Assembly: GCA_964565645.1 (NCBI GenBank)
Contig: CAZMFQ010000009.1
Coordinates: forward strand, 62,001 to 126,000
Direction of reading: 5' to 3'
Length of the DNA stretch: 64,000 bases
Origin: JAHIQC01 sp964565645
Lineage (GTDB): Bacteria > Actinomycetota > Coriobacteriia > Anaerosomatales > JAHIQC01
The notes under the pieces: generated by a model
The model's input: the letters and a program-made list of their open reading frames with translations, nothing else
Databases searched by the model: none
What the model was told of the DNA's origin: nothing
Position numbers and translations under genes: made by a program
Shown here: piece by piece, positions 6,792 to 15,741 of the stretch
Numbering within the stretch: position 1 is the stretch's first letter
Layout of the letters: every line of letters begins with the position of its first letter

Positions 6792-9421
6792 CGGTGCGCT
6801 CCTTCCGTCGTGCCCGCCTCACGAGAGGCGAGCAGGTTTGCGATGTCGTCCACGAGCGCCGTGGCGCCGCGGTATCCGAGGTGCGTGGTCCGTGATGCCC
6901 CGTACCGGCCGAACACGGGAAACCCGGTCTCGAGCAGGGCAGCGCCGAGGAGCCGCGCCCGCCGCCGCGCGTGGCTGTTGGAGATCACGAGGTCGATCCC
7001 GCTCTCGGGAAGCGAAGCGAGGTCGCCGACCACGACGCGCTTGGCCGGCGTGCGGCGCACAGCTGCGGTCTCGGTCGGCACGACCGCGACCGCAGCGTCG
7101 ATGGCGAGCTCGCGCAGCGCGCACGCCATCGACAGCACGTGGTCGGGCTCGAGCGCGAGCGCGATCCGTGCCCCAGCGAGGTCACCGTGCACGTCGCGCA
7201 TCGCGTCTACCAGCGCGGCGCGCTCGCGCTCGATGCGCGGCGGCACCGGCTCGCCCGACAGCAGGGAGAGCGTGGCCACCAGCCGGTCCGTCGCTTCGAG
7301 TCCGACCGACGCGTCCAGCACGGTATAGGGCGTGCCGTGCCGCCGCGCGAGCTCTCGAGCCGCAGGCTCGAGGCTCGGCCCGACCACGAGCGTGTGCGCC
7401 GAACGGGCCAGCGCGTGCAGCTCGCCCACGAGCGTGCCGCCGCTTGCGAGCGGTGAGAACTCCGTGCGGCTGCCGTCGAGGGCCGCCATGTCGGGCACGA
7501 GCACGGGGAACAGCCCGAACGCCTCGACGAGGCTCCTGAGTTCGAGGGCGTCTCCGGGGCTCAGGTGCGCACCGGCGAGCACCGTGACCTGATGGGGGTC
7601 GACGGCGCCGCTCGACTCCTCGGCAAGCCCCACGAGCGCCTCGACGGCGCGCGCGAACCCGTCCTCGAAGCCGCCCTTGTAGTCCGGCGCGCGGACCGCC
7701 AGCACGTCGCAGTCCAGCTCCGCGTCAAGCGCCCTCACGCTGCTGTCGATATCGTCGCCCTTGACCTCGGCAAGACCGCCGGAGACAACCGCGACGAGGT
7801 CGGGACGGGCCGAGGCGACCTGCGAGCGCACCGTGCGCTCGGCGGCCTCGGCGCTGCCCATGACGACGTCTTCGGTGAACAGCTTGCTCGTGGCAAGCGC
7901 GATCGGTTCGTTGTAGTGCCGTATGGCCAGGACCTTGCCCAGGAAGGCGCAGCCCTGCGCGGAGTGGAGCACCGGCAACGCCCGGTGCACTCCCTGCAAG
8001 GCGACGCACGCGCCGAGCGACGGAGCGTTCTTGAGCGGGTCGATCACGCTGCGACGGCCTTCGTGCTCCACTTCGGTGTGCACCGGCGGCTCCCCGCAGG
8101 CGTTGATCGCCGCCTGGCGCTCGTAGAAGCGCACGCTGTGAGCGAGGTCGCGGGCGATCGTGACGAGCCCGTCGTAGCCCGCATACGCGTGCTCGCGCTC
8201 CTGGTTCACGTCGATGAACGGCCAGCCCTCCTTGGCGGCGAGGTACCGGTTGCGGCCGCCCGCCACGAGCAGGTCCGCCTGCCCTTCGGCAAAGAACCGC
8301 CGTACGACCCCAGCCGAGACGTCCTCGATGAGCGGGACGTCCGCGCCCAGGATCTCGCGGGTCTTGGCCTCGTCCTCGTGGCTGGACTTCTTGGTGCCTA
8401 CGCCGACGACCTCGATGCCAAGATCGCGCAGGGCGCTCGCCATCGACCAGCTCTTGACGCCGCCGGAGTACAGGAACGCGCGCCTGCCTTCAAGCACGGT
8501 CCGGTACGGGAGCAGCTCCTCGGCCATGCGCGCCTCGTGGCGTGCGATGACGGCCTCGACGCGTTCGACGACGCCGGCGGCCTCGGGCGAGACCTCCGTG
8601 AGCAACGCCGCGATCGCGCGGAGCGAGCGGGCGGTCTCGGTGGCCCCGAAGAACGAGACCTCGACGTGCGGGATGCCCCAGCGGCGCTGCAGGCCGACCG
8701 CGACGTTGATGAGCGCGCGGCTGCACACGACCGCGGCGGCCTTGGCGTGGTGCGCCCAGCGGATCTCGGCGAAGCGCGCGTTGCCGGTGATGTGCGAGAG
8801 CACGCGGATCCCCGCCTCGGCGAGCAGCGGTTCGACGAGGTCGAGGTCGCCCGCGACGTTGTACTCGCCGATGAGCACGATGTCGGTGGGTGTGACGCAG
8901 ACCGGCTCACCGGTGCCGATGACGTGCTCGAGCAGCGCGTCACCGGCGATCCGGTTGCCGAGGTTCTTGGGGCCGACGAACCCCGGGCTGTGGACCGGGA
9001 TGACCGGGAGCCACAACTCGGCGGCCAGACGCGCGCACACGGCGTCGATGTCCTCGCCCGTAAGCCCCGTGACGCAGGTGGAGTACACGAACACGGCCGC
9101 CGGCGCCTCGATCGCCACGATCTCGCGCACCGCGGCTTCGAGCCTGTCCTCGCCGCCGTAGACGATGTCGAGTTCACTCACGTCGGTCGTGAACCCGCGC
9201 AGGTGCATATCCCCTGCCGAGGAACGCACCCCCCTGCCCTCCCACGCGTTGCCGGCGCAGGAGATCGGACCGTGCACGACATGCGCCGCATCGGCGATCG
9301 GCGCAAGCACGATGGCCGCGCCGTCGAACGCGCACGACTCACCGCCGCGCGACCTGCACAACTTGTGCTTGACGTCGGTCTCGCAGCCCGCTTCGAGCAG
9401 CTTGTCGAGTCTGGCCGGCAT
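6788..9421 (-). CDS. nifEN: NifE-NifN fusion scaffold for FeMo-cofactor maturation
   Basis: An 877-residue single reading frame covering both halves of the NifEN scaffold. Residues 1 to about 450 are NifE-like: CRSRGGESCAFDGAAIVLAP, HGPISCAGNAWEGRG, STCVTGLTGEDIDAV, VEVSFFGATETARSLR. Residues from about 465 are NifN-like: NAPSLGACVALQGVHRALP, HSAQGCAFLGKV and PVFGRYGASRTTHLGY. The joint near VEHEGRRSVIDPLKNAP is a short linker without a stop or frameshift. NifEN hosts conversion of NifB-co to FeMo-co before transfer to NifDK. It follows nifK after 9 bases. Separate nifE and nifN genes are usual, so the fusion is notable. Confidence 0.93.
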   Translation of the reverse strand: MPARLDKLLEAGCETDVKHKLCRSRGGESCAFDGAAIVLAPIADAAHVVHGPISCAGNAWEGRGVRSSAGDMHLRGFTTDVSELDIVYGGEDRLEAAVREIVAIEAPAAVFVYSTCVTGLTGEDIDAVCARLAAELWLPVIPVHSPGFVGPKNLGNRIAGDALLEHVIGTGEPVCVTPTDIVLIGEYNVAGDLDLVEPLLAEAGIRVLSHITGNARFAEIRWAHHAKAAAVVCSRALINVAVGLQRRWGIPHVEVSFFGATETARSLRAIAALLTEVSPEAAGVVERVEAVIARHEARMAEELLPYRTVLEGRRAFLYSGGVKSWSMASALRDLGIEVVGVGTKKSSHEDEAKTREILGADVPLIEDVSAGVVRRFFAEGQADLLVAGGRNRYLAAKEGWPFIDVNQEREHAYAGYDGLVTIARDLAHSVRFYERQAAINACGEPPVHTEVEHEGRRSVIDPLKNAPSLGACVALQGVHRALPVLHSAQGCAFLGKVLAIRHYNEPIALATSKLFTEDVVMGSAEAAERTVRSQVASARPDLVAVVSGGLAEVKGDDIDSSVRALDAELDCDVLAVRAPDYKGGFEDGFARAVEALVGLAEESSGAVDPHQVTVLAGAHLSPGDALELRSLVEAFGLFPVLVPDMAALDGSRTEFSPLASGGTLVGELHALARSAHTLVVGPSLEPAARELARRHGTPYTVLDASVGLEATDRLVATLSLLSGEPVPPRIERERAALVDAMRDVHGDLAGARIALALEPDHVLSMACALRELAIDAAVAVVPTETAAVRRTPAKRVVVGDLASLPESGIDLVISNSHARRRARLLGAALLETGFPVFGRYGASRTTHLGYRGATALVDDIANLLASREAGTTEGAHR

Positions 9422-9430
9422 GGGTGGTCC

Positions 9431-10942
9431 CTACCGCACCAGGTCGAAGGACGGGGTCTGGAACGAAGCGCGGTCCATCTCGTCGAGCACCGTGTTGACG
9501 ATGTCGGTCAGCAGGTTCACCGCGCCGTTGTAGCCGATGATCGGCCGCTTGTGCAGGTGATGACGGTCGAACAGCGGGAAGCCCACGCGTACGAACGTCG
9601 TGCCCGTGTCGCGCCACAGGAACTTCGCGTTGCTCGGGCCCATGAGCAGGTCGACCGGCTCGGTGAACATGAGTGAGCGCAGGTGCCACATGTCCTTCTT
9701 GATCCAGACCGTCGCGTCGCTGCCGTAGGGCGAGCTCGCGAGCAGCTCCTCGGCGGCCTTCCTGAACTTCTTGTCGCCGTTGGTGACGACGACGTGCACC
9801 GGCCTCATGCCGAGCTCGAGCATGAAGGAGAGCAGGCCCAGGACCACGTCCGGGTCACCGACGACTGCCACGCGCTTGCCGTGCACGTAGGGGTGCGAGT
9901 CGATCATGGCGTCGACGGCGCGCCCGCGCTCGAGCTCGAGTTCGGGGCTCGCCGGCATGCCGGACAGTGCGGTGATCCGCTCGATGAGCGCATCGGTCGC
10001 GGTGACGCCGATCGGGAACGGTCCGGCCGCGAACTCCTGCCCCCACTCCTTGGCGATGTACTCTCCGGTCTTGACGCTCGACCAGCGCTGGAGCGCGAGC
10101 GTGCCCTTGGCGTCGACCGCCTTGCGGACGTCGTCGAGCTTGGAACCGCCGGCGGGATACATGTCGTACTCGCCGGTCGCCGGCGCGTCCACCACGTCGG
10201 AGTAGTCGCCGAGCATCCGGTAGGACACGCCCATCGAGCCGAGGATGTGCTTGATCTCGCGCAGGTTGCCCGAGTAGCCGTCGAAGCCGGGGATCACGTT
10301 GATGGTCCCGTCGTCCGTGGCGGACTTCTCGCCCGCGAGATCCTCGAGGATGCCCTTCATCATCGCGTCGTAGCCGTTGAGGTGGCTGCCCGAGAAGCTC
10401 GGGGTGTGCGCGAACGGCACCGGCATCCCGGCGGGCACTGCCCCCTTGTCCTTGGACTGCTTGATGTACGCACGCAGGTCGTCGCCGATGACCTCGGCCA
10501 TGCAGGTCGTGGAGACGGCGATCATGTCGGGGTGATAGAGCGCATCGGCGTTCTCAAGGCCCTCGATCATGTTGGACAGCCCGCCGAAGACCGCCGCGTC
10601 CTCGGTCATCGAGCTCGAGACCGTGGCGATCGGCTCCTTGAAGTGCCGCGAGAGGTGGCTGCGGAAGTACGCGGTGCAGCCCTGCGAGCCCTGCACGAAC
10701 GGAAGCGTCTTCTCGAACCCGAGCGCGGCCATCACAGCGCCGAGGGGCTGGCAGGCCTTGCAGGGGTTGATCGAGATGGCCTCGCGGGCGAAGTTGAGCT
10801 CCCGGTACTCGTCGGTCTTGGTCCACTCGCTCACCCGGGCGATCTCCTCGGCGTTCGAACCGTTCTCGAACTCCTTCTTGCGCTCGAACTGCTCCTGGTA
10901 GGCGGGCTGGCTGAACAGGGTGTTGTGATCGTGTGTCGGCAT
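9431..10942 (-). CDS. nifK: Mo-nitrogenase MoFe protein beta subunit
   Basis: A 503-residue NifK. The P-cluster ligands are visible in NPCKACQPLGAVMAALG, QGSQGCTAYFRSH and STTCMAEVIGDD. The N-terminal extension before residue 60 (YQEQFERKKEFE and the NAEEIARVSEWTKT segment) is that of molybdenum-type NifK. It forms the alpha2-beta2 MoFe protein with NifD, carrying the P-cluster between subunits. It lies 10 bases after nifD in the main operon. Confidence 0.97.
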   Translation of the reverse strand: MPTHDHNTLFSQPAYQEQFERKKEFENGSNAEEIARVSEWTKTDEYRELNFAREAISINPCKACQPLGAVMAALGFEKTLPFVQGSQGCTAYFRSHLSRHFKEPIATVSSSMTEDAAVFGGLSNMIEGLENADALYHPDMIAVSTTCMAEVIGDDLRAYIKQSKDKGAVPAGMPVPFAHTPSFSGSHLNGYDAMMKGILEDLAGEKSATDDGTINVIPGFDGYSGNLREIKHILGSMGVSYRMLGDYSDVVDAPATGEYDMYPAGGSKLDDVRKAVDAKGTLALQRWSSVKTGEYIAKEWGQEFAAGPFPIGVTATDALIERITALSGMPASPELELERGRAVDAMIDSHPYVHGKRVAVVGDPDVVLGLLSFMLELGMRPVHVVVTNGDKKFRKAAEELLASSPYGSDATVWIKKDMWHLRSLMFTEPVDLLMGPSNAKFLWRDTGTTFVRVGFPLFDRHHLHKRPIIGYNGAVNLLTDIVNTVLDEMDRASFQTPSFDLVR

Positions 10943-10952
10943 CGCGGGCCTC

Positions 10953-12425
10953 CTAGCTCGCCGCGCGCTCGGTGGCGGCGGCTGCCGCTCCCGGCTTGCG
11001 GATGAGCCCCCAGACGGGGCTGTTGACGGTCATGTCCATGTCGCGGGCGAAGACCTTGAACCCGTCGAATCCGTGATACGGGCCCGAGTAGTCCCACGAG
11101 TGCATCTGGCGGAACGGGACGCCCATCTTGTGATACGCGTACTTCTCCTTGACGCCGGAACCGACCAGATCGGGCTTGAGCGCCTTGGTGAACTCCTCGA
11201 GTTCGTAGGGCGTAGCGTCGTCCATGATCACCGCGCCCTCGGGGAGCAGCGGGTAGGTGCGCTTGTACTCGTCGTTGTGGCCGAACTCGTAGCCCGCGGC
11301 GATGATCTCCATGCCGAGGTCCTCGTAGGCGCCCACGACGTGCCGGGGACGCAGGCCACCGACGTAGAGCATCACCGTCTTGCCCTCGAGGCGCGGCTTG
11401 TACTGCGCGATGATCTCGTCCATCTCGGGCTTCATGCGCGCGATGAGCTCCTCTGCGTTGGCCTGGATCGTCTCGTCGAAGTGCGCGGCGATCGCTCGGA
11501 TGGACTGATAGATCTTGGTCGGGCCGAAGAAGTTGTACTCCTCCCACGGGATGCCCCAGGTGTCCTCCATGTACCGGCAGATGTAGTTCATCGAGCGGTA
11601 GCAGTGGATGAGGTTGAGCTTGGCCTTGGGTGCGTTCGCGAGCTCGGCGAGGGTGGCGTCGCCCGTCCACTGCGCGATGACGCGCAGCCCCATGTCCTCG
11701 AGGATGCGCCTGGAGGCCCAGGCGTCCCCGCCGATGTTGTAGTCGCCGATGATCGTGATGTCGTAGGGCGTGGTCTCGATCTCGGTGGCCTGCTTCTCGA
11801 ACACGTGATCGCGGATCGCGTCGTTGGCGATGTGGTGGCCGAGGGACTGCGAGACTCCTCGGAAGCCTTCGCAACGGACCGGCACGACAGGCTTGCCGTG
11901 CTCGGCGGTCTTGGCCTTGGCGACCGACTCGATGTCGTCGCCGATCAGGCCGACCGGGCACTCGGACTGGACGCTGACGCCCTTGGCGAGCGGGAACAGA
12001 CCGTCGAGCTCGTCGATGATGGTGGCGAGCTTCTTGTCGCCGCCGTAGACGATGTCACGCTCCTGGTAGTCGCTCGTGAAGTGCATCGTGCCGAAGGAGT
12101 CGACGCCGGTCTCGCCGTTGTAGTAGTTGCGGCGCGACCAGTTGGAGTAGGCACCGCAGCCGACGGGCCCGTGGCTGATGTGGATCATGTCCTTGACGGG
12201 GCCCCACACGACGCCTTTGGAACCGGCGTAGGCGCAGCCGCGGACGGTCATGACGCCAGGACGGGACTTCACGTTGGACTTCACCGCGCAGCTCGAGCAG
12301 TCCGAGGTCGGGTCGTTGGGCTTGACGTGCTTCGCGCGGTCCTTGCGGGTCTTCTCGGGATAGACCTCGAGGACCTCGTCGATGAGCTTCTGCGTCTGGT
12401 TGATCTTGGAGCTCGGTGTCGTCAT
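10953..12425 (-). CDS. nifD: Mo-nitrogenase MoFe protein alpha subunit
   Basis: A 490-residue NifD. P-cluster cysteines lie in VMTVRGCAYAGSKGVVWGP, HISHGPVGCGAYSNW and SVQSECPVGLIGDD. The FeMo-co Cys lies in NLIHCYRSMNYI and the FeMo-co His in QMHSWDYSGPYHGFDGF. The residue pattern is that of molybdenum nitrogenase rather than VnfD or AnfD. It begins on the base directly after the nifH stop codon, with no spacer. Confidence 0.97.
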   Translation of the reverse strand: MTTPSSKINQTQKLIDEVLEVYPEKTRKDRAKHVKPNDPTSDCSSCAVKSNVKSRPGVMTVRGCAYAGSKGVVWGPVKDMIHISHGPVGCGAYSNWSRRNYYNGETGVDSFGTMHFTSDYQERDIVYGGDKKLATIIDELDGLFPLAKGVSVQSECPVGLIGDDIESVAKAKTAEHGKPVVPVRCEGFRGVSQSLGHHIANDAIRDHVFEKQATEIETTPYDITIIGDYNIGGDAWASRRILEDMGLRVIAQWTGDATLAELANAPKAKLNLIHCYRSMNYICRYMEDTWGIPWEEYNFFGPTKIYQSIRAIAAHFDETIQANAEELIARMKPEMDEIIAQYKPRLEGKTVMLYVGGLRPRHVVGAYEDLGMEIIAAGYEFGHNDEYKRTYPLLPEGAVIMDDATPYELEEFTKALKPDLVGSGVKEKYAYHKMGVPFRQMHSWDYSGPYHGFDGFKVFARDMDMTVNSPVWGLIRKPGAAAAATERAAS

Positions 12426-13277
12426 CTACGCCACCGCCTCGTCCGTGGGCTCGGCCTCCATGATGCCGAACTCCATGAGCAGCTCCTCGAGCTCGTCCTG
12501 GCTGATCGGGGTCGGGATGACCATCATCTCGTTCTCGGCGATCTTCTTGGCGAGCTGGCGGTACTCGTCGGCCTGCGCGTGCTCCGCGTTGTACTGGATG
12601 ACGGTCTGGCGGCGAAGCTCAGCGCGCTGGACCTCGTTCTCGCGAGGGATGAAATGGATCATCTGGGTGCCGAGCTTGGCTGCGAGCGCCTCGATGAGCT
12701 CGTCCTCGCGGTCCGTGTTGCGCGAGTTGCAGATCAGGCCGCCCAGACGCACGCCGCCGGACTGCGCGTACTTCAGGATGCCCTTGGCGATGTTGTTGGC
12801 GGCATACATCGCCATCATCTCGCCGGAGGTCACGATGTAGATCTCCTGGGCCTTGCCCTCGCGGATCGGCATGGCGAACCCGCCGCACACGACGTCGCCG
12901 AGGACGTCGTAGAACACGAAGTCGAGGTCGTCGGTGTAAGCGCCCTCCTCCTCGAGGAAGTTGATCGCCGTGATCACACCGCGGCCGGCGCAGCCGACAC
13001 CCGGCTCGGGGCCGCCGGACTCGGCGCACTTGATGTCCTTGAAGCCGGTGAGAAGAACGTCCTCGAGTTCGAGGTCCTCGACGCTGCCCGCCTCGCGCGC
13101 CATGTCCATGACGGTGGTCTGCGCCTTCTGGTTGAGGATCAGACGCGTGGAGTCGGCCTTGGGGTCGCAGCCGACGATCATGACCTTCTTGCCGGCGTCC
13201 GCGAGTGCGGCGACGGTGTTCTGGGTCGTGGTGGACTTGCCGATACCGCCCTTGCCGTAGATGGCTATCTGACGCAT
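12426..13277 (-). CDS. nifH: Nitrogenase iron protein
   Basis: A 283-residue dinitrogenase reductase. It starts MRQIAIYGKGGIGKSTTTQN with the P-loop at about residues 8-16. The 4Fe-4S ligands are Cys96 (GVGCAGRG) and Cys131 (GDVVCGGFAMP); Arg99 is the residue that ADP-ribosylating systems modify in other bacteria. It transfers electrons to NifDK with ATP hydrolysis. The start is fixed by AAGGAGG, 6 bases upstream. It is the first gene of the nif operon, about 65 bases downstream of a consensus sigma-54 promoter. Confidence 0.98.
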   Translation of the reverse strand: MRQIAIYGKGGIGKSTTTQNTVAALADAGKKVMIVGCDPKADSTRLILNQKAQTTVMDMAREAGSVEDLELEDVLLTGFKDIKCAESGGPEPGVGCAGRGVITAINFLEEEGAYTDDLDFVFYDVLGDVVCGGFAMPIREGKAQEIYIVTSGEMMAMYAANNIAKGILKYAQSGGVRLGGLICNSRNTDREDELIEALAAKLGTQMIHFIPRENEVQRAELRRQTVIQYNAEHAQADEYRQLAKKIAENEMMVIPTPISQDELEELLMEFGIMEAEPTDEAVA

Positions 13278-13342
13278 GTGGTGCCTCCTTGACTCGACGT
13301 GTGTCTTTTCTGGGAACCCTTTCGAGTTGGCCCAGAAGAAGC

Positions 13343-13357
13343 GCAATACGCGTGCCA
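13343..13357 (-). promoter_or_regulatory. Sigma-54 (-24/-12) promoter of the nifHDK operon
   Basis: On the minus strand the site reads TGGCAC-GCGTA-TTGC, a perfect match to the -24/-12 consensus with the 5-bp spacer. Transcription would start about 12 bases further on, leaving a leader of roughly 55 bases before the nifH ATG. It implies control by an enhancer-binding protein such as the NifA-like product at the window's left end. Confidence 0.9.
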
Positions 13358-13429
13358 AGACGACACATGCTTTGACCTGCGGTTCTATCTCGCATGGCCG
13401 AGGTGTGGCCGACAGTTAGGTAGGGTCGT

Positions 13430-13445
13430 GCGACATTTGTGTCGC
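13430..13445. promoter_or_regulatory. Proposed NifA-type enhancer palindrome upstream of nifH
   Basis: A perfect 6-bp inverted repeat, GCGACA-TTTG-TGTCGC, 73 bp upstream of the -24 box. With three more bases (13427-13445) it is identical to the site at 5172-5190 before nifB, in the same orientation and at almost the same distance. The overall span of 16 bp equals that of the classical TGT-N10-ACA NifA site, but the half-sites differ. The function is inferred. Confidence 0.65.
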
Positions 13446-13493
13446 GAGATTGCCGGGGTGTTTCGCTCGTGTCCGCGCGGAGACGGAAGAGCG

Positions 13494-13907
13494 CTACCCG
13501 CGCGTCGAGCGGGTCTGCACGCCGGACAGACGCGCCGGCAGGCCCGTGGCCGGATCGAAGGCCGGTCGCACGCCGAACACCGTGGGCCAGAACGCGAGGG
13601 AGGCTCCCACCGCCCAGGAGACCGCGGCCCCAAGGCGCGGTCGAGGATCCGGACCGAGATCGAGAAGATACATACCCGGCGTCCTGCCGAGGAACATGAG
13701 CGTGAGGGCCAGGTAGAGTTCGTGGACGACCACGATGCTCACAACGATGCTCACCACGAACACCGGCAGTGGGAGCGCGGCCCGGGCGAACGGGAACGGG
13801 AACGCGATGACCGCGGCTACGAGGCCCGCACCGAAATCGATCAGTGCCGCGATCCTGGCCCTGGCCGGGTCCGCGAGCGGTCCTGTCTCGAAGCGGCTGA
13901 GACTCAC
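13494..13907 (-). CDS. RDD-family membrane protein
   Basis: A 137-residue integral membrane protein. It has the RDD pattern: ARARIAALIDFGAGLVAAVI with Arg and Asp in helix 1, a second long hydrophobic stretch (PVFVVSIVVSIVVVHELYLA), and the GRTPGMYLLDL loop before the third helix. The function of this family is poorly defined (some members are suggested ion exchangers). It is the last of four overlapping minus-strand genes (15628 to 13494), and its ATG overlaps the preceding stop by 4 bases. Confidence 0.75.
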   Translation of the reverse strand: MSLSRFETGPLADPARARIAALIDFGAGLVAAVIAFPFPFARAALPLPVFVVSIVVSIVVVHELYLALTLMFLGRTPGMYLLDLGPDPRPRLGAAVSWAVGASLAFWPTVFGVRPAFDPATGLPARLSGVQTRSTRG

Positions 13908-14779
13908 GTCTGCGCATCCTCTCCCGCGACGTCGCGCCGGGCGGCCGCGAGCGCCTCGACGAGGGCGGTCAGTTCCGCGGGCGTCGATATGCCCCCGTCG
14001 TCTGTGACGATCATACCGCCGCCCTGCGCCAGGACCGCCGCACGGGTCCCCGCGGCCACCGCCGCGAGCGCCCCCGCCCGCAGGGCCTCGCCGGGGATGC
14101 CCCCAAGCACCACGAGCCCGGCCCGCCGCGCCGCCTCGAACAGCGTGGCGAACTGGGGATCGGACAGACCTCCGGGGTGCAATGCGGCGAAGCCGGCCTT
14201 GCGGATGCCTGCGAGAAGCGGACGGGTGTCCCCGTCGGAGTGCAACATCGCCGGAACGGCGGAGTGCAACGCCTCCTCGGCCAGCCTGCCGCAGCGCGGC
14301 AGCACCTCCTCGAGCGAGAAGTCCGGACTCACGAGCGGGCCTTCAGTGGAGTAGAGGTCCTCGGCGACCACGATGGCGGCGACCCCGAGCCGGACTCCTC
14401 GGCGGACCTGTTCGAGCGCCGCTTCCATGTGCGCGTCCATGCGGCGACACAGCGCCATCGGGTCCGAGGCGGACAGTCGCAGCGTCGGCCCCCAACCGTC
14501 CTCGCGCGCGACCCGCCCGAGCGGCCCGTCGACGGCCCAGAACGCGAGGGTCCCGCACTCTGCGATGCGGTCGACCGCCTCGGCCGCCCAGACCTCGGCC
14601 GCGTTGACGAAAGCGATATCGGCGCGGATGTTCGAGCACGCCGCGGCGAGCCGTAGCGGCGCGTGCCTGGAGCCCCACTGAAGGCCCTCGATGGCGTCAA
14701 GCGGCAGGAAGGTGGTACCGGTGACCAGGCCGGGATGCCCGGCGAGCGCGTCGCAAACCCTGTCCTCGACGGTGGCCAT
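13904..14779 (-). CDS. Uroporphyrinogen decarboxylase-like (URO-D fold) protein
   Basis: A 291-residue protein that looks like a divergent URO-D/cobalamin-methyltransferase-type TIM barrel. The best signs are AAIVVAEDLYSTEGPLVSPD (metal/active-site strand), MLHSDGDTRPLLAGIRKAGF and the following ALHPGG. It is shorter than true HemE (about 340 residues) and lacks the N-terminal HemE signature, so haem synthesis is unlikely. Methyl transfer to a corrinoid or thiol is possible but unproven. It sits 4 bases after the small membrane export gene and overlaps the RDD gene. Confidence 0.55.
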   Translation of the reverse strand: MATVEDRVCDALAGHPGLVTGTTFLPLDAIEGLQWGSRHAPLRLAAACSNIRADIAFVNAAEVWAAEAVDRIAECGTLAFWAVDGPLGRVAREDGWGPTLRLSASDPMALCRRMDAHMEAALEQVRRGVRLGVAAIVVAEDLYSTEGPLVSPDFSLEEVLPRCGRLAEEALHSAVPAMLHSDGDTRPLLAGIRKAGFAALHPGGLSDPQFATLFEAARRAGLVVLGGIPGEALRAGALAAVAAGTRAAVLAQGGGMIVTDDGGISTPAELTALVEALAAARRDVAGEDAQT

Positions 14780-14783
14780 GGCG

Positions 14784-15248
14784 TCAGAAGAGACTGAACC
14801 CGGCGGAGACGGCCTCGGACAGCCCCCACACGATCAGGAACGCGCCCCCGACACCGAGCGCGACCGACAGGAACGCTTTGTGCCACTCCATGTCGAGGAG
14901 CCAGGCGGCACAGGAGCCGGAGTAGGCGCCGGTGCCCGGCAGCGGGATGGCCACGAACACCGCGAGCCCGATCACGCCGTACTTCTCCACGAGGGGGTGG
15001 GCCTTCGTGCGCACGCTCTCGAGCTTGCGGTGCAGCCAGGAGCCCTCGGGGATGAACTCGTAGACCCACGCCAGGATGAAGTAGGTCGGGAAGAACACGA
15101 GCACGTTGGTGAGCAGGATCAGTGGCAGAAAGACCTGCTCGCCCTGTTGCACCGCGAGCGGGATAGCGCCGCGCAACTCGACCCACGGCACCGCGGTGAG
15201 CACCACGTACTTCAGGAACGCGGGCAACCCTGACGCCCACTCGATCAT
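14784..15248 (-). CDS. Small multidrug-export-family membrane protein
   Basis: A 154-residue membrane protein with about four helices. It matches the Sm_multidrug_ex family by VVLTAVPWVELRGAIPLAV near the N-terminus and GVIGLAVFVAIPLPGTGAYSG in the middle, the two re-entrant PxxxxRGAI/PLPGTG elements of the DedA-like superfamily. The family name is historical; transport substrates are not established. The start at 15248 has GAGGCAGG upstream and overlaps the previous stop (ATGA). Confidence 0.75.
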   Translation of the reverse strand: MIEWASGLPAFLKYVVLTAVPWVELRGAIPLAVQQGEQVFLPLILLTNVLVFFPTYFILAWVYEFIPEGSWLHRKLESVRTKAHPLVEKYGVIGLAVFVAIPLPGTGAYSGSCAAWLLDMEWHKAFLSVALGVGGAFLIVWGLSEAVSAGFSLF

Positions 15249-15628
15249 CCTGCCTCGCCCTCTCGGTCGTAGCCCAGCGCATCCCACACGCGCCCGGCCT
15301 CAGCGAGCCACATCGCCCGCGGATCGGTCATATCCCTGCCGCTGTCCGCGGCCCACGCGAAGTACCCGTCGCCCGGCATCCCGGTGTCGGCACGCACGAG
15401 TAGCGACGCGCACACGATGTCGTGCTCCGCATCGAGCGGCTCCGCCGCCTCGCCCACGAGCCTCAGCAATCGCGGCGAGCGCGCCACGAGCCGACCGTGG
15501 CCGGCGAACGCCGCGAACTCACCGTAGGTGACCGTGCGCCGCTGGCGCGCCGTTTCCAGCAGCAGCTCGCGCCCGTCGAGGACCATCGCGTGCCACTCCT
15601 CGGCGGATATGGGTGTGCGACCCGCCAT
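15245..15628 (-). CDS. Uncharacterised small protein with VTYGEFA and PGDGYFAWA motifs
   Basis: A 127-residue soluble protein I cannot assign to a function. The N-terminal part (RRTVTYGEFAAFAG) looks like a winged-helix segment and the middle (ASLLVRADTGMPGDGYFAWA) is a conserved-looking core ending with an aromatic cluster. The layout is reminiscent of small proteins distantly related to the MGMT-like DNA-binding fold, but the catalytic PCHR motif is absent. It is first in a four-gene operon; a possible -10 box TAGAAT lies at 15659-15664 on the minus strand. Confidence 0.6.
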   Translation of the reverse strand: MAGRTPISAEEWHAMVLDGRELLLETARQRRTVTYGEFAAFAGHGRLVARSPRLLRLVGEAAEPLDAEHDIVCASLLVRADTGMPGDGYFAWAADSGRDMTDPRAMWLAEAGRVWDALGYDREGEAG

Positions 15629-15741
15629 GTGACGCCTCTCCTCGACGGACTACATCGGATTCTATCGGAACGCGCGACCCGCGCGTCCGGGCGTCACAAG
15701 ACGACACCCAGCCGTTGAATGAAGGGCCGGATGTGCGACGA

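Noticed and set aside
7565..13292. Long open frames antisense to nifEN and nifDK (hundreds of codons)
   Set aside because: They are products of the high third-position GC of the real genes. Their translations are rich in Arg, His and Val without domain motifs, and they lack ribosome sites.
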